From: Oscheius onirici
Taxonomy: Eukaryota; Nematoda; Chromadorea; Rhabditida; Rhabditidae
Direction of reading: 5' to 3'
Length of the DNA stretch: 64,000 bases
Assembly (NCBI GenBank): GCA_932521025.1
Contig: OW051468.1
Span: forward strand, 5,642,064 to 5,706,063
The position numbers and the translations under genes were made by a program. Position 1 is the first letter of the stretch; the number at the start of each line of letters is the position of its first letter. The notes beneath the pieces were generated by a model, which did not search any database, had not been told where the DNA came from, and saw nothing but the letters and a program-made list of their open reading frames with translations. Shown one piece after another: positions 1-11,759 of this stretch.

Positions 1-3000
1 TGTAGAGAGACTCATCGACACGTCCAGAGCATTGTCCTCTTTGATCAGACCACTCAGCTTCAGATCGTTGAGTCGCAGAGCGGCAAAAGCATCCTCAGCT
101 CGACGCACCGTGCCCTGTTGTGTACCTCCCGTGTAGAGAACGGCCACAATCTTGTCCAACGAGAACTGGAAGACGATTCGGTTGAAACTGCTGGCTGGCG
201 GTCCCGTGGTAGCGATCCTGTCCGACGGAGTGACTGTTGACTTTTTTGCCAAGGCTGTACTCTTCTTCTTCTCTTTTGACTCATCCTCGTCCTCTTTTTC
301 CTCTTCTGACGATTCACTCGAAGGGGGACTTTCAACTGGAGCAGCCTGAATCGGTACCGGTGCCGTCTCGTATTTGCCTTCAGCCAGATTTCCGCTCAGT
401 GTCTGCATGATGGTCGTGTAGTCCTGCTCGGACATGTTCATCTCAATGGCCGGAATCTTGGCATTGACGGTCACCTCGGGGACATTTTTGACCGTCGCGA
501 AGGTCAGATTGCGATGACAGTTGATCGTAAAGGTTAGCGGATTCAGAATCTCACATGTCGAGGCGCCTTTGGTACCGTCTTCGTTCATTGAACCACTAAA
601 TATTAAATTATACTTCAAGAGAAAGAAAGCTTACATGCTGAGAGCCATCTCCGTGAGCTGGATTTCCATGCGGTCGATGACGGCCTTATTGTGGCCCTTG
701 TGTCCAGTAATCTTGTTTTTGACCGAGACGTTTCCAAGCAGAGCCACAATGACGTCGGGACTGGAAGAGAGACGCGGAACTACGATCATCGGGGCCATCA
801 ACTCGACATCCAATTCGATGCGAGGCGGCGAAGCTTCCAGAATCTGCTTTACATTCTCCGCAGCTTCTTTTGCCTTCTCCGAAGCAGCCTGAACTTTTTT
901 GGTTTTCTTCTAATAAAGTTACAAGAACATTGCCAAAATCCGCCATATCCGGCAAAAATGGAAAAGGTTTGCACAAAGAACCAAACAAACCTGTTGAGCG
1001 GCAGCTGCAGCTTTCTGAGCTTCTTCTTGGAAAGGACTGAGCCAGTTCATGAGTCGGACGAGCCACAGATTGAGGAAGACGAAGCGCATCTGAGCCAGTC
1101 TGACTTTGACCTTCATGTCGATATCCGACGGCTGCATGCCCTGTTTCTCAGCTTCGGTTCTCTGATATTGGGTCATTTCGAACTTGAGCATCTCCGTGTC
1201 CCCGGAGACAGACATTAGCTTTTTGTAGAAGGCTCCCTTTGTGCAGTCCTCGATGGTGATGGCTTCCAGAGAGGCTGTCACGTCCGTCGCTTTGATTGTC
1301 ATCCCGACATAGGCTGTGATCTTCTGGATGGCAAACTTCGTCTCCAGACCATTTCTTTCGGTTCCCATCAGCAGAGCCAGACTTCCAATCTTGGCCTCGA
1401 CACGCATCTTGATCACGGTCGGATCGGCTTCGACCATGGCGCGTTCTTTTCTGCTCTTTCTCTTCTCGATGGCTGCTTCCGACTGCGAGCTTCTGGCCAA
1501 GGCAGTCAACGACTCGACACTCGCACTGATGGCCCGGCTGATCTTTCTCGTCCTCTCTTCCATTGTCTCATCCGGACGTCCAGTCGGCTTTGGCGGTTCG
1601 AGTTTGGCCATCTCAGCTTGCAACTTTTCGCCAAACTGTTTCAATTCCAAAAGGCCATCCTGATGCAGACAGACATTGAGTCTGCTGAACTGGAAGTCGA
1701 CCGTCTGCTCTGTTCTTCTGTATTCCGTGTCAAAGAATGGACTCTCCGGATTGGCCTGAAATATTACTTTCAGAAAAAACGAGGCTGAAGACAAACCTGT
1801 ACAAACTTGAGTTTCATCAAGACTCCTTCCTTCTCATTGTTGTCAATTAGATAGAGGTGTTGTCTTTGCGGGTCGAGCGACGAGAATGTCGGCATGGCGA
1901 TTCGAACAGCTCCGAGTTCGGCCGTGATGACCATGTCGAAAGTGCGCATTTGGAGTTTGCAGGCCATTCGATTGATAGAAACGTCGCAGAGAACCGTGTC
2001 TTGACGGAACAGCACTAGACCGATCTGGAAGAAGACAAATTGAAAAATTCAAAAAGATGTCTACTTGGTTGAGTCGAAGATCCAGCTCCACCTGGACCTG
2101 CTGCTCGTTGGAAACTCCCTTATTTTCTTCCTGTACTGGAGCCTGATTCTTCTCGATCACATCGTCAATCTCGTTCGTCTCCATGATTGTTCTCATCTTG
2201 GCTCTATCTTTCAGCTTGTGCATTGGCTCCACAGGAGACTCTTCTTCAATCACGACTTCCGGTTCAACTTCTGGCTTCGGGATCGAGTTCAGTAGCTTCA
2301 TCATCATCAGCAGACGCGTGTCTGAGATCCCGACCACAATATCTGGCAAATCACCGACAATTTTCATTTTAGACAGCTGGAGGTCGTCGATGGCGCTCTT
2401 GTGTATTTGGATGTCCAGTCCGGTCGGTTTCAAAATGTGTAGAGGACTCTCCTTCAGCGACAGAGCATCGTGAGCCTTTTGGTAGTTCTCGGCCATCGAA
2501 ACCACGACGTTGCTCAACTGGACGCGGAACTTGTCATAGGCCTGCTCAGTCAGCGACTCCATCTTTGACTTGTGGCCGGTATCCTTTCCGCCAAAATTGT
2601 CGACCGTCTTCACTGTCAATAGACCGAGATCGGCCAAGATGGTGGGCATGTCAGCTTTGTAGATTCCTCCCTCTGAGACCATCAGCGTTGCCGGCTCAAT
2701 GTGAATGTCCAGGACGAGCTTTGACTTGTTCTCTACGGCATGAGCCAATCCGGTAACCGATCGCGTCTTGACTTCCTCATATCTGGACATGGCCAGAGCC
2801 GTCAGCTGGTTCAATCTGACCGAATCGGGCGGTTTGAAGACCTAAAGAGGCTTTGAATGCAGTCTTACAAAGGATCTTACATCGATAGCGTTGTTGACAG
2901 CCGGAGCATGATATTTGAGATTGACTGGAGCAATGGACAGCTTGACTTTCTGATCGTATTCTCCAGACAAAGGACGAGTGTCGAGAAGTAGACTGAGCCA

Positions 3001-5096
3001 GGCACGGGTCGGATCACGGACTCGCAGCATCTCGGCACCACAGCCGTCCATTCGCAATTCTTGGATACTGGACACGACACTGAAACTTGGATTTTATTTT
3101 TATTAGACGCTGACGTAGTACAACCATCTCTTTGTCCTTTGCCCCAAACCGCGTTACGTGGCTACACTCAGAGGTCGTGAAAGGAATAGATAACTGAAAC
3201 TCACTTCATGGCTCCGGCACTCGGTCTCTGTTCAACGTGGGCCTTCAACTGAAGCAGCTGTAGGGCAATGGCTCCGTCGATCATTACAGCTACCTGGTTC
3301 AGCTTGAAGTCGAACTTGTTCTCCACAAATTCCTTCGGGTAGTTGGTCGGCGGAATGTTTTCCTGGTAGTCAATTGCCTCAAACAGCTTGGCCTTTTCCT
3401 CCGGGGTCATGGCTTCTTGGAACTGGGATGCAATGTCCTTTCCGCCCTTCTTGGCCGTCTGTTCCTTCTGCTGTGCTTCTCCTTTTCCAGCTCCACCGCC
3501 TCCGAACCAGCTCTTTCCCCAGGCAATCCATCCCTGCGGCTGATCTTCGAGTCTCGTCAGACCTTGACGGTCAATTTCCATCTCGGCCTGTTGTCTAGCC
3601 ACGTTCACGTTGAAAACATCCAGAGTCGACTCGGCCTTCTTTACCGTCTCCGTGACATGGGATGGTGGCGATTTTTGTGTCTGGTGAATGACCCAGGCGT
3701 CTCTGAAGAGGTTTCTTTTGATAAAATATATATTAAACAGTACCTGTAGTCGCGGACCAACTTTCTGTGCTGCTTCATTCTCTGCCACGACCAGTTGTTT
3801 CTCCTTCTCCGAACCTTCTCCTCCAGAATGCATGCATAGGCGAATTTCCACCATTCGCGATAGTGTCCCTTGTACTCGTTGAGATGCGGCCGATACTTCA
3901 AGTACTGACCGGCAATCGTGAACCGCTCCTGTGCTTCCAGAAACAACAGGACGTCCTGATACTGCAGTTTTCCGATGGCCAGGGCGATGGTTTGCATATC
4001 GACAGCCAGGTCAATCTTGGGCGTAGTCCAGTCCGTCTCATCCGTCTCCGGCTTCTGGTTCAGTTTCAGCTTTGCTTGCATCTTGATCGGCTGCAAGACT
4101 GAAAGAAACTCTTTGAGATTAGCGGTCTGAAGAACAACTCACTGTATCTATATCTGTCCGGCTTCTCCTTGCCACAACAAATCGTATCCTTCAGTTTTCT
4201 CTTGATTACCGTCTTGTCCGTGAGATCGGAAATGAGCTCAGCCTTGGAATTCCAGTAGAGGGCCAGATTGTCCAGAGAGACGAGCTTATGGATAATCTTC
4301 ACTGTCTCCTTGTGGATCGTCGGAACCCAGTTGTCGTCTGTGGTCTAAAAATGTTTTAATAGCGAATTGTTTAAATTATTTTTGTGTGAAAACAAGAAAG
4401 ACCTACCCTGAAGTCCAGACTCTCGAGCGTCACTCCAGCCACAAAAGGCCTGTGCCGATTCGTGTATTTGTCCTCATAGCGCACATGAATGTTCGAAATA
4501 GAAATTTGAAGATTCTTGATGATCTGAGTGACCATCTTTTCGGCAAATGTATCAGCTTGGGGATCCGTCGGCTTCCTTCGATTCTTGCGGGCCTCTTCCA
4601 GTCGAGCCAGTGTCTTCTGCTTGATGTCTGCTGCCGTCTTCTTGGCCTTTTCCTCGTTGTACACGACTCCTTTGTTCGGAACGGCAATCAGATAGAGACC
4701 GTCAATGGTGGCAATGACCGGCTCCGTGTAGAGATTCTTCCAGGGAATCTTCAGGATCAGCGACTCGAGATAGCCAAACTTGAGCTTGATCGGCAGGTCA
4801 AAATCGTCCAGCGCCGACTCTTTTACTTCCAGATTTTCCAATTTTACATCGCCTGAACTCGTCTTTTTCAATCACTTCAAAATCTCTTCTATATAGGAGT
4901 ACTCTCTTCAGGAAAACACGAAAATTTGTGTCTTCTGTCCGAAAAAAGAGTGCTAATAGTAAATTTACTACTTCTAATAGATGTTTGAGAACCTACCTCC
5001 CCATATTCCAATGTTCAGCTGGCTAGAATCCAAATTGTCCACAAAATCGCCGAGAAATCTGTTGAGAAGATCGGCTACTAGTGATTCGAAGACCAT
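1..5096 (-). CDS. vps-13: VPS13 lipid-transfer protein, N-terminal half (partial)
   Basis: VPS13 proteins are rod-shaped bridge lipid transporters at membrane contact sites. The first exon (4997-5096) encodes [20 protein letters not shown], nearly the textbook VPS13 chorein-N start. The next exon continues with [20 protein letters not shown] and [12 protein letters not shown], both characteristic of the chorein domain. Further exons (about 3200-4300, 1840-3080, 920-1790 and down to base 1) hold the repetitive beta-rich VPS13 body. Introns are short, with GTAGGT/GTAAGT-type donors. The start at 5096 follows a TTTACAG acceptor by three bases, suggesting a trans-spliced 5' end. The C-terminal half (VAB, DH-like and PH domains) lies outside the window. 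Exon boundaries in the middle were not all resolved. Confidence 0.93.
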
Positions 5097-6717
5097 CTTC
5101 TGTAAAGTTAGGCTGTTTTTTGTCAAAGAGAGGAAGAGAAAGCAGATAACTGTGTGGCGGGCAAAATTGTGACTAATGGGCAACACGGATGCATACACGG
5201 GGACAATATAGAGATCCCGATCGATTTTTATCGCGCTTTTGATGTTTTTCTAAATAGGTGACTGAACGCAGGGAAAACAGCTAATATGGGCCTGATAGCG
5301 ATGTGAAAGGATGGTGGAAAAGGCTTTGAAAATATTGGTTGGAGGGGAAGAGATGGGGCGAGAGTACACACAAAACAACAACAACTGGGAGAGAGACAGA
5401 GATATCAGACCAGGCGCGATTAGATTGAAAGCTGGTCAAAGTGTGGAGAATTGGGAAAGTGGGGAATTTGAGTAAGACATCGGAAAAATATTATAGATTT
5501 TCAACTTTTCAGAACATTGGTCACAAATACCGTCCTTCGGTAGAAAAACAAGAGTCAAGTGCAGTGAGTTTCCATTCAAAAATGCCTTATGATCTCGTTT
5601 CTGTAAATAATAGTGCGATCTTTTCATCTTTCTGTCCTTTTCATTAAGAGCTAGGGAGAAGAAAGAAAACATGCGGGAAAGGACCAAAAACATGCACATG
5701 GCAGAGAGCCTCCCTAGTAAACAAACCAATCGACAATTGCCCCGTCTTTTTAAAAGAACAAAATGAAGAATAGTAGAGATGTTATGGTACAGACTGACTA
5801 TCAGCTTGTGATCACATGTCAATAGTTGAGCAAATAGAAAGGAAGGAGAGGGTAATTGGCAGGCGGCCCCCGTAAACAGGACCAATTCAAGGGCACAGTT
5901 CAAATCGCGAACAGTCTCTCATTCGATTGGGAGAAGCAGAATAAGGAGCAACTAAACTGGCGGATAGATAGGTACTGAGAGGCAGATGGACAAGGATATA
6001 GCTACAGGAATACAAGCACTGAGAAAAAGTGAGACAAAAGAAAGGAGCAGAGAGTTGAGTTGCAGGCATGTGTCACATCCCAGTGCATTTCCAATGACCG
6101 AACACTTGCCCCGAGTAGCAGATCAAAAGTGCCATTGACAAGTGACTCAGTCCGTTTAAAGGTAGGTCAATAGGGGAGAGGGGACAAACTTGGGTAGAAC
6201 AGGAGACGAACCTTGATCGATCCAACAGTAGCTGACGTTGTTCTTGTTGTTGAGTGAAGCGCTTGTAATCTTTTCAAAATCGAAAAGATATTGTTTGGAA
6301 AAAATAACTAAAGTTTTTAATATTGCTTTTGAACATTACAAAAGATATTTGCATTTTTTAGGATTATAATATTTTTCTGAAAGTGACTTTTATGTAGGGA
6401 TCCTGTAGACAATTGTCATCCTTTTCTTTCGCTGGCCACAGACAGCATTCGGATCCTTCTCGCCTAGCGAGTTTTTGGTTTCCTTGGTTTCGTAAACAGT
6501 TCCAGATCACGAGCTTCGGCTCTGGCTTCCAATTCTGTAATTTCAGAGAGTTACGTACCGATAGCCAATTTCAGCCGAGTCAGTACTTTCTTACGCAGTC
6601 AAAAAGTCCAAAAGTCTTCTGTTTTTGTTCATAAAGGAACAGACGACAATTGAAAAGAATAAGAGGTAACGATACATATTTATTGTTTTGAAGAAATACA
6701 ATGGTCGAGATGATCCT
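5097..6717. other. Intergenic region between vps-13 and the small gene at 6718
   Basis: No ORF here has conserved features or consistent splicing. It holds the upstream region of vps-13 and the 3' flank of the small minus-strand gene. AT-rich stretches at 6280-6390 and scattered purine-rich runs are visible, but no repeat, RNA gene or recognizable regulatory motif was found. Confidence 0.5.
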
Positions 6718-7427
6718 CTACATTCCAAAATCGTTTCCCCAGTAACCGGCCGTCTGTTCTCTCAGACTCATGAGCTCGACTTCTTCTGAAACAGAATGTA
6801 CGAAGAGAAAGACTGAAAGACCTACTCTGAGTGATGAGATGGACCATTCTTTGAGAATTAGTTCTCAATCTCTCGACTTCCTCCTTCAGCTGTTCATTCT
6901 CCATCTTCAGATTGGCAAACTCCTTCTCCTTGTTCCACTTCCAAATGGGACACTCCTCTTCGGGTTCCTCTTCCTTGACGAAGACGGAGGCCGAGTCGAC
7001 GTTGATGTAGGTCGGCTCGGGCAACTGGCTAGCCTCAGAAAAGTCCATCATCTGACTGGGAGGAGCACTGACAGACTCGACGTATTGACTGGAAGGAGCA
7101 CTTGGAGGGATCATCTGACTTGCCTTCTTCCTCTTATAGTCTTCCTGGATGGCTGCAATCATCTGCAACAGATCCGAACGCGATCTGAGCCACATCGAAG
7201 GACGCACCTTCTACAATCAGATTTTTTTTGATGAAAAGAAAAAGACTCACTCCTCTGAAGGTGGAGAAAAGATTTCCAACATATGCGAGGACTTCTTTGG
7301 GCACGGGGCGATAGAAGCCGAATTGCTTGTAGATGGGACCAGTCAGTTCTTGGACAATGTTCGGGTAGCCTTCGTAATGGACAGTCTCGATAATCCTGGT
7401 CAGGAGAGCTTGAACGTGAGTGTCCAT
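6718..7427 (-). CDS. Unknown small protein with C-terminal coiled coil
   Basis: Not recognized. Three exons join in frame: about 7250-7427 from the first ATG, about 6836-7212, and 6718-6799. The predicted protein has roughly 210 residues. The first 60 residues look like a compact helical domain (LLTRIIETVHYEGYPNIVQE). Then come a basic stretch (EDYKRKKASQ), a Ser/Pro-rich linker, an acidic patch (VKEEEPEEECPIWKW) and a Leu-heptad segment (FANLKMENEQLKEEVERLR) typical of a coiled coil. It ends GYWGNDFGM. The start lies about 31 bases after a TTCTACAG acceptor. A nuclear or scaffold role is possible, but nothing in the sequence fixes it. Confidence 0.62.
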
Positions 7428-8180
7428 TGTAGTTGTTGCTGCGCTTGTGATTGAACTGTAGAAGAGTTCATAAGAACTTGACAAGATCTGACAAGTCTCG
7501 ACACATGACAGGTCCTGACACTTTAAAAAGCGGAAACAACAAAAAAGGATCACGTTTAGTTTTTTAGGCAATGACGAACAAGGTTTCTCTTACTTGAGAA
7601 GTACGGTTGGACTACCTCCAGTATACAGAGACTGGTCACAAGACAATGAAGAATAATGAACATGGCTGACAAAAACGGTTTTTCGAAAGAAAAGCATGAT
7701 GGAAATTTTCAGTTTTGACAAACGATTGATCTGCTGTTTATTGTGTCTTTTTAAACAAATACTGGGTCGATATATTTGTCAGGCTCTTTTTTCACATTCG
7801 ATTTTCCTCTTTCCACCTAACGCATTCATTTGCCAGTCTGAGTGAACAAGATCTGCAATCTCTAAAAATTGGATCTATTTATGATTTACAGCGAATTGGT
7901 CGTGTTCACTTTCCTTGATCTTAGCCGCTCTCTTTGCATGTTTGCGCACTACTCTCGGGGCGCACATTTTCAGTCGTTCTCCGTTTCTCCGTTCGAATTC
8001 TCGTTTCTGTACACAGACCTCTTTCGAACAACTCCAGCTGTTCTCATGCGGCTGTTTATTTTTTGTCCCCACCTTCCGACTAAACAACGCCAGCTGCGTG
8101 CTGCCAATCGATATTGGCCATTACCCAGTCTGCCCTCTTTTCTTTACTTTTCTGCTTTTTATTCACTACTTTCTTCAGAA
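7428..8180. other. Shared upstream region of two divergent genes
   Basis: This is the divergent intergenic interval between the small minus-strand gene and the MATH-BTB gene. It ends in a TTTCTTCAG acceptor directly before the MATH-BTB start, so its right part probably acts as outron. No conserved ORF or repeat was recognized. Confidence 0.45.
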
Positions 8181-11022
8181 ATGCAAGGTTCTGATAATAG
8201 GAACGAGCCAGATGTTCAACCAGTTCGGGTAATGAATGCGGGTGCTGGTCCTTCTCAGGTTTGATCTCTTAAATTTATTTATTTTCGTCCTTTCAGGGAA
8301 CAAGATCCCAGAATTCGAGCCCGACCCGACCCCAGACCTCGAGTTCTCATTTAGCTCCTCCTCCGAAACGGTTATTTTCAAGTGAGAATCCTTATTCCAT
8401 CGAAGATCAGATTTAAAGACCTGGCGTCTTCAAGCAGTTCCAAAATTTTGCAGAATCAGGATTGTGCGAGCTCAGAATTCTCTAGGTCTCAGGAAGATGT
8501 CAGCAGCTCTGTGAGGATGGGTCCGTTCTTTTAATTTACTCTTTTCATTGGAAGGGGTTCAGATAGCAAAGCCGAAGGAACGATCAAACTAAACATTCAG
8601 CCCGTGTCCTCAATGAAGGCCAAAGTCAGCTCGTCCTACCATTACATTGCTAACTTGCCGTGGTCTGACATTTTATTTGATAAACAAGCAAACCTTTCAA
8701 GGCGTCTGTCTGCCAAGGCTGAAACCTCAAAACGAACATCGATGGTACGATTCTTCTCCGTCTACATCGACTGCAACCCTGAGAGCGAGTCGACACTTTG
8801 GTCGTGTGATGCCGTCGTTGAATTCCGACTTCTTGCCCAGCGATCTGATGGAGTTACTTTCTCCCGACAGGTAGTTACAAACTATCCATATTTATCGTAG
8901 ATTATCTATGACAAACCTATTGAAACAGGTCGGATCCGCCAAGTGTTTGGAGAATGCGTCTGTATACAAAAGTTGAATACTCATCAAGAAAATTGCTAAA
9001 GAAAGAAAACAGTAGGCAGCGTATATTTTACTGAACATTTATTTTCACTTTCTGTTTGTGCATGCAGAAAAATGTTCAAATGCTGAACAAACAGATGGTA
9101 AACTGAACAGGTCATTTCCAGTTCACGAACAAGTTCAACTTCAACTCGAATAACTGGGGATTCCCTTCATTCATGGAATTTTCTGAGTAAGTTTACGCCC
9201 GAGCTAAATATTAGGGCGCGTCAGAAGTCGTGTCCCGTAGTACTACATCTACCCTTCAAACTGATCGGATCGATCCGGGATTGTTTCTGGGGGTAGTCGA
9301 CCTCGAAAAAAAATTATTGAGAGCTTTTGGGACAGTTTGGATTTTGGGATCAAGGGTTACGGTAGCTTTGAAAATCGGACCAAAAACGTATTTTCGCAAT
9401 AACTTTTTGGTGTTGGGAGATACAAAAAAATGGTCAACTACAAAAAAAAATCACCTCATCGACACGCATCTTTCTTTTTTTGAAAAACGTATTTTACTCT
9501 TTCGCGCAAAAAGTTATTCGACTTTCTATTTTTCGACAAAATGGCGCAGTGCCTGTGCGTTAACCACGCTGGAGTGACCAGGGTTCGAGTCCGCGGAGAG
9601 GAAATCTTTTTGTTTTTTGACAGTAGCATTTTACAGGGCTAAATATCAACCCTGTAAAATATCAGCTTCGTATGTTTTGAAATAAAGGCTGTGTAACGAT
9701 TTTAATTCCTAAATTTCGACCATGTACCCCCCTCATGGTGATTTTTTTGAGCTCGAATTTGATTTTTTTGAGAAAACTAGCGATCCAATCGAGCTGATAT
9801 TTTACGTTTACGTCAAGGACAAGGCGGACTTGAACCCGGGTCGTTCCAGCGTGAAATTTCACAAACAAACCACACCAAAAATGCGAAAATTTGAAAGTCG
9901 AATAACTTTTTGCGCGAAAGAGTAAAATACGTTTTTCAAAAAAAGAAAGATGCGTGTCGATGAGGTGATTTTTTTTGTAGTTGACCATTTTTTTGTATCT
10001 CCCAACACCAAAAAGTTATTGCGAAAATACGTTTTTGGTCCGATTTTCAAAGCTACCGTAACCCTTGATCCCAAAATCCAAACTGTCCCAAAAGCTCTCA
10101 ATAATTTTTTTTCGAGGTCGACTACCCCCAGAAACAATCCCGGATCGATCCGATCAGTTTGAAGGGTAGATGTAGTACTACGGGACACGACTTCTGACGC
10201 GCCCTAATATTTAGAGATTTTGCAGTATAGTCAATCCTGATAAAGGCTTCATGAAGAATGATCGTGTTGTAGTTGAAGCACGGATTGTCGTCCAGAAAGT
10301 CGCCGGAGTCAGGAAGAATCCCTGCTTCGACTTTCTCTCACCCTCACATGTCACAGACGCGGTCCTAGTGATTGAAGGAAGACAGCTACATATCAGCAAG
10401 GCAGTGAGTTTGGGGACAAAGCCCAATATCGAGAGATTTTGCAGTATCTGGGACTTTACTCCCCATATTTCAATACAATGTTCTATGCCAACTTCGCCGA
10501 GAGGAACAAGTCAGAGATTCCAGTCGAGGATGTCATCTTTGAAGAATTTGTCGAACTGCTCCAAGTTGTCTATCCGAGCCACAAGCCGATTTCTGGTATG
10601 ATAACATTGTTGACTAACCCAACCTTTCCGCAAAACAATTCCCTTTTCGCGGTTCTCGAGTCTCCTATGCTCTCTTAAACAAAAAGTTACTCTAACGTGT
10701 CTTTTTCAGTGGATAATGTTGAATTTCTACTCGAGCTGGGCGACAAGTTTGAAATCAAATACGTGCTCGATGAATGCGAAAAGTTCCTGATGACTTCGAG
10801 CGAGATTGCCATTGTCACCAAGTTGGTTTGGGCTGATCAATACTGTCTGTCTAACCTACAGGTATTTATCTTTTTTGAAGAATCTTAATTTTATCTTAGG
10901 ACACTTGCATCCGAACGTTCAAATCGCTTCAGGATGTGAAGAATCTCAAGTCGACAGAGGAATACAAGAACCTCAGTGACACGACCAAAGCTGCTCTTCT
11001 GGAGAAAATTTTCAAATTCTAG
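8181..11022 (+). CDS. MATH-BTB domain protein (bath family)
   Basis: MATH-BTB proteins are substrate adaptors for Cullin-3 ubiquitin ligases, and the family is expanded in nematodes. Exons: 8181-8258, about 8298-8381, 8563-8870 (MATH start: IKLNIQPVSSMKAKVSSSY), 9122-9186 (MATH core FTNKFNFNSNNWGFPSFMEF), 10226-10403 (MATH end and BTB start, DPDKGF-like as VNPDKGFMKND), 10445 to about 10597 (BTB: YLGLYSPYFNTMFYANFAER), about 10711-10860 and about 10900-11022. The BTB/BACK-like part VDNVEFLLELGDKFEIKYVL is typical of nematode bath proteins. The start follows TTTCTTCAG plus one base. A 991-bp inverted-repeat element fills the intron 9187-10225. An exon-like stretch at 8452-8516 does not fit the frame and was left out. 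Confidence 0.86.
9535..9605 (+). other. tRNA-like module in element A (left)
   Basis: A B-box-perfect stretch GGTTCGAGTCC (9582-9592) follows an A-box-like TGGCGCAGTGCC (9542-9553) at a spacing of 40 bases. T5 and T6 runs follow at about 9607-9620, which could end a Pol III transcript. The acceptor and anticodon stems do not pair, so this is a tRNA-derived relic or promoter module and not a functional tRNA. Confidence 0.5.
9819..9884 (-). other. tRNA-like module in element A (right, convergent)
   Basis: On the minus strand, a degenerate A-box (9865-9876) is followed 40 bases later by the B-box GGTTCAAGTCC (9826-9836). It shares CACGCTGGA and GGGTTC..GTCCGC with the left module, so the two are related copies pointing toward each other. 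No paired acceptor stem is visible. Confidence 0.45.
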
Positions 11023-11759
11023 CAGAAAATTGTGATTTTATGAGAAATTGGTGTTCAACGAGAGAGCTTATTTGCTGGTACTATGCATAAAAAAATAAAA
11101 ATGTGCAAAGTTTGTTCTCTCTGGACGAGAGTCTAGCCCAACTGGTACAAAGATACTTTGTTCTTATCTTCGGGGCACCAGCAGTCGTTGTTTGTTCAGG
11201 GTACTTTGCCCCCAGTTGACCAGCGTTCTCTGCCTTCCTATACTCATTAACTCCTTGTTACAATCCCTCATTTCTTTGGGATGGGTAATTTAAATAAATT
11301 CAGCCAAACGACAGTATATTGACAATGCCTCACAAATACTTCTCAAAGACATTTCTAAGTTTGCAAAAGTACCAGTCACTAACGAACTTTCGAAACAACT
11401 TGAACTGCATCTTCCAGCAACTGTTTTTGAAAGTTCTTCTAGTGTTGATAACTTTTTTAGACACGTCAAGAGTTATCCCTGGTCGAATCTAAGTCATGAA
11501 TTCAGACGACACCTGTTTTCCCCAAACCTTTCCCTATAAACAATGACCAGAGTGGACAGGTTATTGTTCTCAGTTTGTCCTGACCGTTTTTATCACCTAA
11601 TCGAATCTCCTCTCCGAATAACACCCCATTTCTCACAACACATAAAGGGAGTCTCATTTTTAGCGTTCAATTCAAAAGCGCCCACAACGAACTCTTCGCT
11701 TTTGCTCTTCTCACAACTTTTAACTTTGAGTATCTTTCAAAAGATTTGATTATTTTGCC
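11023..11759. other. Intergenic region, MATH-BTB to amidase
   Basis: It contains the AT-rich 3' end of the MATH-BTB gene (AATAAAA-like signal near 11093) and the upstream region of the amidase gene. Short ORFs here lack any conserved pattern. Nothing else was recognized. Confidence 0.5.

Larger units (their letters stand above)
9214..10204. mobile_element. 991-bp inverted-repeat element, family 1 copy A
   Basis: The two ends are near-perfect inverted repeats of about 310 bp, starting GGGCGCGTCAGAAGTCG and ending with its reverse complement. They are flanked by TA on both sides (9212-9213 and 10205-10206), as in Tc1/mariner-type insertions. The core of about 350 bp holds two convergent tRNA-like modules and a small hairpin around TTTTACAGGG/CCCTGTAAAA. 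No transposase ORF was found; apparent ORFs are the two strands of the arms. It lies wholly inside an intron of the MATH-BTB gene. The same family occurs at 56093-57060 and as one arm at 31778-32088. Confidence 0.9.

Noticed and set aside
1-5096. Plus-strand ORFs within the VPS13 region
   Set aside because: They are antisense shadows of minus-strand exons whose reading frames match the VPS13 family closely.
6180-6205. 12-base match to the nematode spliced leader SL1 core (minus strand, TACCCAAGTTTG)
   Set aside because: The sequence after it does not continue as an SL RNA (no GT donor directly after the leader, no Sm site or stems), so the match is likely chance.
9230-10188. ORFs in the arms of the inverted-repeat element, such as 9230-9577 (+) and 9859-10188 (-)
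   Set aside because: They are the same repeat read on both strands and recur in every copy; no protein domain, and no transposase motif.
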